Part shown: positions 40,790 through 52,969 of the stretch, one piece after another
Layout: each line of letters begins with the position of its first letter
Numbering within the stretch: the stretch's first letter is position 1
Source of the DNA: Synchiropus splendidus
Taxonomy: Eukaryota; Chordata; Actinopteri; Syngnathiformes; Callionymidae
NCBI RefSeq assembly: GCF_027744825.2
Contig: NC_071348.1
Coordinates: 19,005,563-19,069,562 of the forward strand
Length of the DNA stretch: 64,000 bases
Reading direction: 5' to 3'
Notes under the pieces: generated by a model
The model's input: the letters and a program-made list of their open reading frames with translations, nothing else
The model's database searches: none
What the model was told of the DNA's origin: nothing
Position numbers and translations under genes: made by a program

Positions 40790-43640
40790 GTACCTTGATC
40801 TGACAAAAACAAATTTTTGAAGCCAGAGTTCGCACTGACTGGAACCGGAAGAGAACTTGTCCAGTGAGAAACTGTAATTTTGGGCAGAGAGGAAACAGAC
40901 CCGATACCAAAGTAATCCATCTTATATTTTATTCAACTTAGACTTTGGTTTAGATGCATACTTTTAGATACAAAGTTTTCTTCGTACACTTTTGGAGGGA
41001 GCAGAGGTGAGAGCAGCCGACTGGTCTCTCCAAGAGGAGCAGCGATGATCTGTGCGGCTATGATCCAGACAGCTGGGCTCTCCGCGCCCCTTCAACCAGC
41101 GATGGTGTTCGACCCGGGCGGCGGCTGTCTGTGGAGGAGGCGCCGCGAGCAGAGCACCACACCGACGGACTGTTGAATCTCCAAAATCTCTGGTGGAGTG
41201 ACAGAGGTTCTGGAATGGATGAGCCTGTCCACGGAGCTCATAAAGACCACAATGATGTCTGCAAGCGCTATGAGCTGGTTGCCGATAGTGTAGACACCAT
41301 TCCACTGCGTGATGGTGGGATGGTCACTCCTCAGGGGAGAAGTCGAGCTCCAGGGGCGAGGGCATCGCGCATCGCAAATCGGGCATGACTTCTGAGTGAG
41401 AGGGAACACAGCGCTGCAAATCCAAACCCTCCACCTGGCAGTAAGCTCTGTACCTGATCACGTGCGGTGCGAGTGCCAGTGGAGTGTCAGAACTGCGACG
41501 GGAATAGTCCAGATTTCTTCCAGATGTGGGCAGACAACATGCGGTAGCGCCACGTGTGTAGTCTCGCCAACCACCGCCAGTGGGCCGTCAGTGAAGTGGG
41601 ATGATTCTTGAGCAGGAGGTGGAGAGAGAGCTCAACTTCGATACGACGGCCGGCGGATGCCATGAGGCACAGGTGAAGATCAAGCGGGAACTTGCCTGAC
41701 TCCACCACACGGAACTCAGCCAAGTCTGGGAACACAGTCTACAGATCCACCTCATAGCAGTGCCTGGCTCTCGTCAAACTCATCCCATGGCTTGGAAGCA
41801 AGCGCCCTATTCGTAGAGGTTTAGTGTTGATCACACTAGAAAGAGTGTTATTCCTATTGCTGTAAGTGAAAATTTCATGTTCTCAGTCACCCCTCTAACT
41901 GCGGTCCTCCTCCATCAGACATGACCGCTGGAACTCTGAGTTCACTCAGGTCCACATGGTGTGGCAGAACCTGGGGGTTGACTGTGAAACTGAAGGGCGT
42001 GTCAAAGACCGTGTATTTTTTCGATCCATATGGGCTGGTGAGGAGACAGGCGCTTTCAATTCGGAAGATACTCTGTCAAGACAGGCGCCCTGAGCACAGG
42101 AGCGGACCCGGCCTCCCGGGAGGGCCTAGAATGAAAGGCTCGTCGGTGCTCAGCGCCCACTCCTCTGGGCACTTCAAGTCCCGCTGGTTCTTCAAAAACA
42201 GACTCGCTTTTGTCAGTTGAGCCGTCAGAGGAATTCGGTTCCCCAATCTTGCAGTGTACCTTGATCTGACGCTGCAATTCTCCTAAGATGAAGACCCGAG
42301 GGACCGGCCCAATCATCCTCAGAAAGAGATGACTCTGTAGATGACGATGTCGTGCTTGCCTCTGAGAGGTTTGGAGGGCTGCAAAGAACAGAATTGCAGA
42401 CAGACATCGCAGACAGACATCGCAGACAGACATCGCATCAGACATCGCGTGAAGGAGCTGAGAACAGAGCAGGTCTGGCACGCAGCGCCTACTGTGAGAT
42501 CCTCTGAAGAGGTGGCTTTCGTGGTCCTGTGGCGACCCCTGCTGGAAACTGGCGAGTCTGAGGAATAAGAAAAGTTAATGGCAGAATTGAAACTCTCCTG
42601 ACTTTTGGCTGCAACCGGGATCTGTAGAGAGACGGGAAAGTGATATTTGATGCCTATGCTTCCTATTGTGGCTAATCTGAGGAAAACCACCAAGCTCCAG
42701 AAACTTCCCCAGGTACAGTTCTGACGTCAGGGATAACGTGGCAGATAGACCATTACTTTACTGCTCTGTCTCATGAGACGATGTCAAACAAAAACACATT
42801 TTTTAAGCCGGAGTTCGGACTGACTGGAACCGGAAGAGATCTTGGCGGGTGATGATCCTTAATTTTAGGCAGAGAAGAAGCGGACCCGATACCAAAGTAA
42901 TGAATCTTATTTTTTTACAAGTTAGACTTTGGTTTAGATGTATGCTTTTAGATACAAAGCATACAGCAGAGGTGAGAGCAGCCGACTGGTCTCTCCAAGA
43001 GAAGCAGCGATGATCAGCGCGGCTATTATACGGTGTTCCCCCCGGGCGGCTGTGTGTGGAGGAGGCGCCGCGAGCAGAGCACCATGCCGACGGACTGTTG
43101 AATCTCTGGTGGACTGAGAGAGGTTCTGCGATGGATGAGCCTGTCCACGGAGCTCATAAGGAGTGCGATGATGTTCTCAAGCGCTATGAGCCGGTTGCCG
43201 ACGGCTGAGACACCATTCTACTGCGCGATGGTGGCTCTGTCACGCTGGGTGTGATGGTCACTCCTCATGTGGGATGTCAAGCTCCAGGGGCGAGGGAATC
43301 GCACATTACGGCTGAGTGAGAGCGAGCGTCGTGCCGCAAAATCCAAACCCTCAGTGGAGTGTCAGAACTGCGCCGGGAATAGTCCGGAATGAATTGGACG
43401 AGCAGTTGATGTTTACCCAACAGACGGCAGTCCACACTCATTTGGGATTATATACTTTGAGTGTTGCGGGTACTTTAGCATTTCGAATAGTGAACTGCAC
43501 TTCGGGGGGCAAAAGACTGCCTGCCAGCCTTGAAGTAGCCATGCTTTGAGGGGACGCCCCAGGATCAGAGGTCCGCTCATAATTTCTGCCCCGTGTTAAA
43601 GGAATGTTTGGGAGGGAGGCAGGCTCCAGGGACAGCTGGA
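40790..43640 (-). repeat. Mosaic modules D, C, G, E, D, C, B in minus orientation
   Basis: An inverted patchwork: 40790-40930 (D), 40970-41490 (C), 41490-41830 (G), 41830-41890 one satellite piece, 41900-42000 (end of the reverse transcriptase module), 42050-42920 (D), 42960-43400 (C), 43430-43640 (B). No intact gene. Confidence 0.6.
42395..42445. repeat. Short tandem repeat, about 16-bp unit
   Basis: CAGACAGACATCGCA repeats about three times plus a partial unit; sister modules have only one copy, so this is a local expansion. Confidence 0.75.
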
Positions 43641-43889
43641 CACAAACATATTCCAGGAATATTACACCAGCCTTTCTACTTCACTGGAAGTGCCAGGGCA
43701 CTCCACAAAATCTGATTGTGAAATTAAAGAGGCGTGAGTGAGTGACTCTGTAATTGTGAAATTACAGCCGGCGCATCTGGCACATCAAGAGAAGAAGAGG
43801 TGCGGAGCGGCTCATCTGAACCACGGAAACTTCATGCAGGACTGAAGTCTCATCGCAGTCAGGGGAGAACGATTGCCGCGCTTCCTGGC

Positions 43890-44276
43890 AAACCGATCCA
43901 CTCAAATATTTGTGAAAGTGCTGCACCCCAAAAATGACTGCTAAGCCCTCTTTATCCAACTGTGAATAGTTTTTTTCTGCTGCTGTGGGTGTGCGCGAGG
44001 CATAACCCACAGGCTTTTCTGCTCCCCCTTCCAGCCTGTGTGCCAAGACTGCCCCCACCCCATAAGGTGAGGTATCATATGACAGCAGTAAGTTTTTGTT
44101 CATCATAATGAACCAACACTTGACTGCTTTGTAGTAACTTCTTTGCCTGCTTAAAAGCCTCTTCTTGCTCAACCTCCCACCTCCGTTTGTCATCTTTCCT
44201 CAGTAACTTGTGTAATGGAGCCGGCACAGTAGACAAGTTCGGCAAGTTATAAAAGTTTAGCAGACCTAGAAAAGCT
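43890..44276 (-). pseudogene. pol: Gypsy RT connection/RNase H fragment
   Basis: Frames give KAFLGLLNFYNLPNLS and then an RNase H-like LLSYDTSPYGVGAVLAH and YSQLDKEGLAVIFGVQHFHKYL. The first catalytic Asp (SYDTS) is present. The gene is cut at 43880 before the rest of RNase H and integrase. Confidence 0.82.
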
Positions 44277-44280
44277 TTAA

Positions 44281-45784
44281 CCCTCGTATTATGCTTAGGG
44301 TCAATTTGACCGATATCCGTTTTTGTGTTCATAAAAGTAGTGGTTATCCTGACTTTTTCTTCATAAAATTTTGTGACTTTTCCTCATCAAGGGTAATGAA
44401 CAGGTGTGTAAAATCTGGACACTTTGATGTCAAGTGGCATGTCTGTACAGAGCTTGTATACAAAGATGATGTTGCGGGTCATTTTGACCCGGATTCTTTA
44501 ATGTGGGTAAGTGGCTGTTCAGATCCAAAATAAACATGTCTCTTTGATATACCTATTTAGACTGCCCAGCTATGTGTATTTTGATTGATTTGATTGTCTG
44601 AATAGCCATTCAGACCCAGCTGTGTGTAGAGGGATAACTTTCTCTCCCTTGTTCTTGTCAGTGTTCTCATGTAGTCTCTTTGACAAACCAAAAATGAGCT
44701 ACAGAAGGTTTACAGTACATGCCCAACAAGCCCGCCAAGTATGGTATCAAAATATGGGTGGCCTGTGATGCAAAATCTAGCTATGCCTGTAATATGAAAG
44801 TATACGCTGGAAAGCTACCTGGAAGAGCACCCGAGAACAATCAGGGGATGCGTGTAGTGATGGACATGAGTGAAGGGCTTACATTCTATCTCCTTGGAGA
44901 TGAACTTCAGAAGAGAAAGCTGGACAGCGGGAACAGTCAGAAGAAAGAAGCCAGACCTTCCCAAGGAAATTCTGAAGGTGCAGGGCAGACCTCTGCATTG
45001 CTCAATATTTGCTTTCAGTGACAAGGCAACAGTTGTTTCATACTGCCCAAAGAGAAACAAGAATGTTCTTGTAATGAGCACAATGCACAGAGATGCATCT
45101 CTAAGCACAAGAGAAGACATGCAGCCACACATGATCCTGGACTGAAACTGCACCAAAAAAGGAGTTGACAAAGTCACAGCAACATACAGCTGCCAGCGCA
45201 AGACTGCCCATTGGCCCTTGGTGATTTTCTGCAACATCGTTGTTGTGTCTGCTTACAATGCCTATGTCCCGTCACTCCCAAGCTGCAGAGTCAAGCCAGG
45301 CCACCTCGATGCCCAGCAACTGCTGCTGTCATTGACAAAGGTCAAGCTCACATCACCCTACCAATCTGCCAAGGATGCATTGGATACAGGTGTGAAGAAA
45401 CGGAAAAGATGCGAGATCTGACAGTAAAACAAGTACCTGTTTTGTGAAATGCAAGAATTGCATCTACAAAACACACAGTTACAGTCTGTCCATCATGTGG
45501 AGAGCATTGAACATATTGAACATTGAAAAATGGGTCAAGTTAAATGAAAATAAAAGTGTTTGTGAGGAGGGAAAAACTGAAATTGCTCTTAAATATAGGG
45601 TTGAAATTGAAAATGTGTTCTATGTCTGTTTTACAAATTTTTATATAATCTAAAATGAAGATGTTTTGAAGATTGAAGATTGGTTCAATCTGTTTTTTTG
45701 ACTGTTTTGAGTGGATTTACACAGTGTGTGTCAAAATGACCCCCAACATAATCAATGTAATTTTTTTTCATCATAATACGAGGG
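44281..45784 (+). mobile_element. piggyBac (PGBD-like) element, internally deleted
   Basis: Perfect terminal inverted repeat CCCTCGTATTATG at 44281-44293 and CATAATACGAGGG at 45772-45784, bounded by TTAA on both sides (44277-44280 and 45785-45788), the exact piggyBac signature. At 1,504 bp it is shorter than an autonomous element; the transposase N-terminus is largely missing. Confidence 0.93.
44719..45510 (+). pseudogene. piggyBac transposase remnant
   Basis: 44719-45021 encodes the RNase-H-like core segment MPNKPAKYGIKIWVACDAKS with the acidic residue region. The frame then shifts to 44870-45145 (VVSYCPKRNKNVLVMSTMHRD) and again near 45160 (TYSCQRKTAHWPL-type stretch), then a Cys-rich C-terminus (CQGCIGYRC). 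At least three frame breaks, so inactive. Confidence 0.85.
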
Positions 45785-45788
45785 TTAA

Positions 45789-46999
45789 GTTCACTTACAG
45801 ACCGTGGCACCAGAGCCTCCTGGACTGCTTTGACCTTCGCTGGCATTGGATGCAGGCCTGTCCTGTCCACCTGATGACCCAAGAATGTTACTTTGTTTTC
45901 CATGGACTGACGCTTTCTCCGTTACAACTTCAGGCCTTTATCCTCCAACCTCTGCAGCACTTCGTTGAGTGTTTGCAGATGAGAGCTGTCATCTCTTCCT
46001 CTCAATAAAATTTCATGTAAATACACTGCCACATTTAACATACCTTGAAGTACATTCTCCATGGTGCGTTGGAAAATAGCAGGACTGGAGTTTACTCCAA
46101 AAGGCAGACGTGTATATGTTAAAAGACCTTTGTGAGTGTTGACACTCACAAAATTCCTTGATTCCTTTTCAAGGACTATTTGCTGATATGCTTGGCTCAT
46201 ATCGAGTTTTGTGAACTTCTGTCCCCCTGCAGGCTTGCCATCATATCCTCCATTCTTGGAATCGGATACTGTTCGGTCGTGGAGACTTTGTTCACTGTTA
46301 ATTTATAATCTCCACAAATCCTCACACCACCATCAGGTTTGAACACAGGCACAATAGGTGCTGCCCATTCAGAGAACATCACAGGTTCCAATATTCTTTC
46401 CTCTGCTAGTCTCTGAAGTTCGATTTCCACTTTTCTTTTAATGGCAAATGGAACCGACCTGGGTTTGTAAAATAAGGGCGTGGCATCCTGAGCCACATGA
46501 ATCTTGGCTGTGGCCCTTAATGACCCTAACTCTTCTTTGAATACCTTCTCATGTCGGGAGAGAACCTCTTGCAGGGAACTGTCCACCTCATCTGTTTTGT
46601 GGACAAACTGCCCCTCTATCTGGAATGCTTTCATCCTGCCTCTGCCCAGAAGACTTGCTCCTGAACCTTTCACCAACCTTTCAACAATGACAGGCAGCCA
46701 TTTGATCTGATCATTGTGTTCAACCTTGACCTTAATTGCCCCCACCACTGGAACCTGATGACCTCCATATGTTTTTAACTTTATCTTGCAGTCCACAAGT
46801 TTAGTGTTAGTTCTGTTTTGTCAACCATCTGTTGAGCCATAATAGTGTAACTGCAGCCGGTGTCTACCTCAAAAACCACCTTCTTTCCATTTACCCTCAA
46901 CGGCTCTACTCTAGGAATGTCCAGTTCCTCACTGCTGCATCTTCTTTTATCTGTCACTGTAAACATCTCTTCATTTTCACTGTCATCCTTCTCCTGCAT
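45789..46999 (-). pseudogene. pol: Gypsy protease and reverse transcriptase, broken
   Basis: 46999-46781 contains the aspartic protease motif VDTGCSYTIM. 46796-46197 covers the RT fingers (WAAPIVPVFKPDGGVRICGD). 46200-45922 covers the palm, where the active-site box reads YLHEILL, so both catalytic Asp are lost. 45903-45785 has the TFLGHQVDRTGL thumb motif. Frame shifts separate the pieces. The piggyBac inserted just downstream. Confidence 0.87.
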
Positions 47000-47781
47000 G
47001 AAATTTGTTCGACGGCGTTGTACCTTTCCCCCTTTTTCTTGTTTGTTTTGTCTCCCTCACCTCTGTCATACTTTTACGTACTGTCTTTAAGTGATCCACT
47101 TTTCCACAGTTATGACATTTGACCTCAGCAAACCGGCAATCACTGGCCAAGTGAGTCTCTCCACCACATCTATAGCACCTTCTCGACTCCATGGACACTA
47201 CTGCCCTCGTCTCTTCCACTTTGTTGACCGGTGATGATCCACTTCCTTGGAGTGAGTCCTTCACACCTCGTGGGTTCATCAAGTCTCTATCTGCAGCTTC
47301 CATCGCTAAGGCCACTTTGAACGCTCTGTCAAATGTCAGTCCATCCTGCGACAGCAGCTTCCTCTGTATCCTGTCGTCGTTGAACCCACACACCAAGCGG
47401 TCTCTCAGCATCACACCATCTCACCATAGTTACAATCATGAGCCAGTTCCTCAACTCCGCCACGTAGTCACAAACGGTCTCTTCAGTCCTTCTATTCTTC
47501 TTCCATCGTTGCATAATCTCACTCGGTTTCAGATGGAAATGATTCCTCAAAAGGATGACCAGTTCAGCATACGAACGATCCCCTGGTTTTTCCGGTCTCA
47601 ACAGGTTCCTCAAATGCTCCGCATATGCCTGGGCCCCGACACTGCTGAGCAACACTGCGCGCTGTATATCCTCATCTTCAATGACGTTTGCAATAAAAAA
47701 ATGTTCCAAAATTTCACAATAGTCCTCCCATGAATGCGAACTAGCTTCGAAAGGCGTCACTGTACCCACAGTAGCCGCCAT
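46983..47781 (-). pseudogene. gag: Gypsy gag with CCHC zinc knuckles
   Basis: The likely start is the Met at 47781. The capsid-like segment SWEDYCEILEHFFIANVIED lies near the N-terminus. After a frame change near 47410, 47414-46983 gives a first complete knuckle (CYRCGGETHLASDC) and a second one (CHNCGKVDHLKT) whose last Cys is missing. Protease follows. Confidence 0.82.
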
Positions 47782-47889
47782 GATTATCGCTATGATGAAC
47801 AAACTACACAAAAACGTTGCCGTCAGTTACCACAGTGACCGGTTTGCAAAAAGTCTCGTTCTTTATCCTCGTCGCTAACAGTGATGGCC

Positions 47890-50218
47890 GAAACTGAAAG
47901 GACTCACAGGAGGTATCAACACAGCAGGTTTTATTCACGATTCCAACTTCCAACAAACCGGATGGTGACACGGCAACATAACAAGAGCGCCCCCAAGTTG
48001 TGACCCCAAATAATCCCATGACACATCACAACACGTCCATTGAAGAACTTCTTCTCCGGTTTGCTGTGCAGTCTGAATATGAGGCCTGAGGCATTCTGAG
48101 GACTCATGCGCTGACTCCTCCGAGAGGCGCACTGGACCCTGGAGCAGAGGATGGTCCGATGTTGGCAGTCAGCTGCACCTGGGTCACCTCATCCCCCGGA
48201 CAGAGTTGTCTTGAGAGCACAAAAAGGCCAAACTGTTGGCCATCGCTCTGATCTGTGCAGCTCCCTTCCCCCCATGCAGGTCCGGTAGTAGAGGGGAGCC
48301 GTCGTACGATCTCCGGACACTGAGAGGGTTCCGTCCCAGCCAGGTTTTGGCCGAACCCCGGCATCAGCGTGGCTCTCATTACGTCGGTGATGGACGTTGC
48401 ACTTTCTTCTTACCCCTCAAATGCGCCGCCGGAGCCGATGCACCTGGCACATCAAGCGAGGGAGCTTGAGAAATGAAGATGAGCGGAGTGCCTCATCTGG
48501 ACCACGGAAACTTCAGCAGAGACTGACGTCTCATCGCAGTCATGGGAGAACGATTGCCGCACGCCGTGACGCACCGGTATTTCATAGCTCGTGATGCCGA
48601 CATCCTCCTATTTAAGGGAGCAACGCCGTTTAGCTTCAGCCAAGCACAGAGGCATGTCGGACTTGATCGGGTAAACTGGATGGTCGCCATCTGCCTGTAA
48701 ATTGTTACCGGTCACATGCGCCGCCGGAATATAGGCACGATTCACACTCTCATCCCACCCCGTTGAAGTAAGATGGAGAGAGAAGTGTTGTGATGGCTTT
48801 ACAAATCACTCCCAATGTTTCAAAAGAAACTAGCCTCATAACTGTGCTGGATTTGAGATCGTAGAACAACCTATATGCTTATTAACGTTGTCTTTGTTTG
48901 GATGAACCGAAGGAGACAAGTGATCAAAACACTAAAGCACCGCATGGCACAAAAAGTGCAAGAAGCAACGCAGTCCTTGGCCACTCCGGGGCCAGGAGGC
49001 GATGAGTTAATCTCGTCCATCCTGCAGTGACTGGAATCCGAGTGTAGCCAGGATGAAGGGGGAGCTCAGGTGAGCAATCCGGAACCCATCCGGAACTCTG
49101 AATCACCCAAGAGGTCATCTTGACCACAAAGCTTAACCGCCAGCCTTGCAACATGGCCTGACCTGAGAACCATGGGCCGTCCAGACCGGAAGTCTGACTG
49201 GCACAGCTGGCTCTTTTGCCAGACTGCTGTCAATGAGATGCACGTTTTGCTGCACTGAACCGTCTGCAATGTCACCGGCGATGTTGCTTCGGTATGACGG
49301 ACGGAGGTGAGGCCAGAGTCCTGTCGATATCTCGGATGGGCCATCTTATGATAGTCCCTACGCCACCAGCCTGTCTGTCCAGCCTGATTGAATGAATGGG
49401 TTGTGAAGATGTAGCATTAACAACCCCTCATACGTAGAGTGTAATTTTACACTCAAGGTGGCAGGAGCTGCCGCCTCGCCTTTACCACCATAAGCTGAAA
49501 TAGAGGGTGGCGTTAACAACCCCTCATATATAGAGTGAAACTTACACTCTGAATCAGCAGGAACTGCGTTGCCCTCTTTTAGCCACGATACGGCTGAAAT
49601 AGAATGTGGCATTAACAATCCTCCATACCTGGAGAGAAATCATTTACTGAGCAGCTGCAGTGAGGGTTTTAGTCTCAGCTGAGCAAGAAAGAGGGAGTTT
49701 ATTCACAAATGAATAGACAGTTATGCAGGAATCCGGTGGATCTTGGTACGCTGCACACCCCACAGCAATGTAATGAAGCAGATACTGGTGTCCCAGAGCC
49801 AGTGCTGTCAATGAGGGACTATTCGTCGAAGGGTTCGGCTGCTCCTGAAGACAGAACGACATGAGGGAAGGAGGATGGAGACACATTAGACAAATAGTGG
49901 TGAGCAAAAGTCGAGATTGATGACCAAGAAGCTGCCTGGCAGATTTCTGCCAGAGATACTCCCTTGAAAGCAGCCACAGATGTTGCCAGGTCATTTTTCA
50001 TGATGGCAATTCTAAGCCAATGCGACAACCTGTGAGGGGACAGCGCCTGCCCCATCTTACCATCTGCGACAGCCACCCACAGACTGTCCGTCTTTTATGT
50101 AGGGTGGGACTCGACCCAATTAAGATTTTAGCTCTCTCACCGGACACATTTTGTGTAAATGCTCATGCTCCTCGTCTGAATGGGGAGGAGGGCATAAAAC
50201 CTTTCTTGAAAAGGAGCT
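47890..50218 (-). repeat. DIRS-associated module A and tyrosine recombinase region, copy b
   Basis: 47890-48580 is module A in minus orientation, in two overlapping pieces. 48930-50218 is the recombinase region. 49380-49620 holds short A/T-rich repeats with AACAACCCCTCATA phrases, also found at 39600-39800 and inverted at 59100-59300. The whole stretch mirrors 57902-60480. Confidence 0.65.
49644..50076 (-). pseudogene. DIRS-like tyrosine recombinase C-terminus, copy b
   Basis: 50076-49819 encodes GQALSPHRLSHWL followed, after a small deletion, by SVAAFKGVSLAEICQAASWS and FAHHYL. This is the DIRS recombinase end with the second His/Arg box and the nucleophilic Tyr region. The conserved Arg box present in copy c (AQSTR) is deleted here. 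Confidence 0.72.
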
Positions 50219-50797
50219 GACCTGTGAAGAAGAAGAGAGTCATTTAGGTGCGATGGCAGGGTTGGGTCTAAGTGACACCGCCGAGTCATTGTCACCAAAA
50301 GAGATGCAATCAGGGCAGATGGAAAAAGAACTCAGCTCTCCCACTCTCTTTGGTGAAGCTAAGGCTATAAGATGAGCTGCCTTGTAAGCTGCTAGCTCCA
50401 GGGAGGCCTCATCGAGTGGCTCGAAAGGAGAGTGAATTGAGTACCAGCGGCAGGACCCAGTAGAGACATAAATGTCTTGAGGTTGGTCTAAGCCTTTTCA
50501 CTCCTCTCATGAAACGGCTCACTCGACGATGCTCGCCAAAGGGGTGGCCGTCCAGACCATTGTGTAGCATGGAATGGGCTGCTACATAAACCCGTAATGT
50601 GGTGCAGCTCCGATCTTCGTTAACCAGATGCTGGAGAAAAGAGAGGATTAGAGAAACAGGCGCCGATTCTGGGAAGGCTGACTGGGTTCCACACCATTGG
50701 GGAAAAAATGTGCAATTAGCATTGTATGCTCTGAGGGTTGGCAGAGCTTAAACGTTCTGAAGAGTCAATTGGACATCAGGAGGCAAGTGACTAATTC

Positions 50798-51781
50798 TTA
50801 ACCCTGGAGAAGCCAAACCGTGAGGGGTCGTCCTATTATTGGCGGAGACCTCAGGGTTTCTGATGCTTGCAGAAGCGCTGACCTCGATGGAGAGAACTCC
50901 CAGGGGCCTTTGATCCCCATCTGACACATGTCCGGATACCAGCTGGAGCTGGGGCTGTTTTGATTAAGGCAATGAGGAGGAAAGGCATACAGGAATCCTT
51001 CTGGCCACCTTGGATGAGCCAGGGCGTCCACTCCCAGTGGAGGGTCATCGGATCTACGGAAAGAGAACCAGCGAGGACATTTGTAGTTCTCTCTGCTCGC
51101 AAAGAGATCAGCCACTGGGTGGCCGAAAAACTCCAAGATCATATTTGCCGTCTCCTGAGATAAACTCCATTCAACTGGCAGTGGTCTCCGAGATAATCCA
51201 TCTGCTGCCACATTGTCTCCACCTGGAACATGCAGAGTCCTCAATGAGGCTAATTCTACATCAGCCCAGAGAAAAAATCTTTCTTGCTAGGTTGTGTAAC
51301 ACAGACGACCTCACGCCACCCTGGTGGTTGATATAGGCCACTGTGGTGGAGCTGTCTGATCTCACCATAACGTGGTTCCCACTTAGATGGAGAGAAAGAG
51401 CCACCAACACTTTAAAAACTGCGAACAGTTCCAGCAGGTTAGTGGAACGACTTTTGGAACTGCTCCAGATCCCAATGACGCATGTTGATCATGGTGGCCT
51501 ACCCAGCCTGACAGAGATGCATCTGTAAATACTTTTAAAGAAGTGTTTTGACAATGCAAGGATAAAGTGCGATGGAGGTTTGAAGCAGAGTTCCTAAACC
51601 TCACAATTGTCAGAGCTCGTGGAGACACTTTCACCAACCGTCTCTGATCCCGGACAGGTTGAAGATTGAGCGGTCGGAACCCTGACTGCAGACTACGCAT
51701 GTTCAGGAGACCCTGGCGGACGACGGAGTGGGCTGCTGACATCATGCCCAGGAGCCTCATAATCCATAAGGCTGGAACCAC
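50798..51781 (-). pseudogene. DIRS-like RNase H/RT C-terminal region, minus strand (unit 1)
   Basis: 51781-51383 encodes the RT-to-RNase H segment with FTDASLSGWV, where FTDAS carries the first RNase H Asp. 51244-50798 encodes HVPGGDNVAADGLSR with the last RNase H Asp, followed by the post-RNase H stretch PVADLFASRENYKCPRWFS typical of DIRS elements. A break of about 140 bases of other frame separates them. Confidence 0.78.
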
Positions 51782-52112
51782 ACGTTTTCAGAGTTATCAA
51801 CGTTTTTATTTTTGTCGGACTGAAAACCACATTTTCTTGGGCTGAATACACTTTTTCTGCTCTATTCAGTCACTGCTTTGGGGGGACACAGAACATTAAA
51901 ATTTCACCTGCAACTACAGGAAAAACACTCTTTGTTGTATGTTCAACACTTAATCTACCTTTCTGAACTGTATTTCAAGGGGTTATCAACTTTTTTTCTT
52001 TTTCCTGCTCTGAATCTGAGCTTCTCTCGGGCTGAAAACGCGTTTTCTGCACTGTTCACTTACTGCTCGGGGATGCCTCAGAACATGAAAATTCCACCTG
52101 AAACTATAGGAA
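51782..52112 (+). repeat. Satellite units inside the duplication (unit 1)
   Basis: Nearly two units of the 188-bp family, including GAAAACGCGTTTTC near 52034-52047, adjoining the inverted RT segment. Repeated at 55625-55955. Confidence 0.85.
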
Positions 52113-52969
52113 AAAGGGGCGGGGTGAGCCCAGCTGTCCGGATCATAGACGTGCTGATCATCGCTGCTCCTCCTGGAGAGACCAGTCGGCTGCTCTCACC
52201 TCTGCTCCCTCCAAAAGCGTAAGAAGAAAACTTTGTATCTAAAAGTATGCATCTAAACCAAAGTCTAAATTGAATAAAAAATAAGAGCCATTACTTTGGA
52301 ATCGGGTCTGTTTCTTCTCTGCCCAAAATTAGGGTTTATTACCTGCCAAGTTATCTTCCGGTTACAGTTAGTGCGAATTTGAGTGGCAGCTCTCCGGCTT
52401 CAAAAATGTGTTTTTGTACATACAGCTCTCTAGTGCCTTGCACCTTGGCCAAGTGCGTGGAGGTGGGGCTCGAACCACTAAGGAGACATGGTCTGCGGAT
52501 TCTGACGTACTTGGACTACTGGTTGATTCTCACCAGGTCCAAACAAGAGTCATGAGCGCACACCGGCTTGGTGTTGGAGCACATTGTGTTATTGAGGTTC
52601 AGAGTAAACCTCCTGATAAGCGCGCTTATTCTCAGTCAGAGCACGACCTTTCTGGGGGTCATGCTGGACTCAGTCTCGGGTCAGGCCCGCCTTCCACCGG
52701 CCAGCGTTCTCCCCATCACACAGCACACATTGTTTGTTTTGAAGGCCGCCAAAAGGAGTTACAAATGTCCATGCGCGCGGTGATTGTGGCGTTGCGGAGA
52801 GGCAAAACTCAAGTGCTGATGGCTGTCGGAACTGATACCCAGCCTGCTGTGTCGCTCGACCGAAACCTGGGGGATACTGGAGGGACGAGACCGACAGCTG
52901 CTCATCCCGTTGCCACGGACGCTTCAGGCAGGACTTACATCAGAGGTGTCAAATGGATGTCGAGATAAC

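Larger units (their letters stand above)
43880..47880 (-). mobile_element. Gypsy-type LTR retrotransposon remnant carrying a piggyBac
   Basis: Minus-strand order is gag (47781), protease, reverse transcriptase, RNase H (to 43890); integrase and LTRs are missing. It lies inside module A: A-type sequence flanks both sides, with about 400 bp of A absent. A 1,504-bp piggyBac element splits it at 44281-45784. Confidence 0.85.

Noticed and set aside
48360..48600. Short Cys/Arg-rich frames near 48.4 kb
   Set aside because: They belong to module A repeats and differ in frame between copies.
52408..52968. 186-aa plus-strand frame in the duplicated unit
   Set aside because: It appears twice only because the unit is duplicated; it crosses several mosaic modules and shows RT scraps in another frame.
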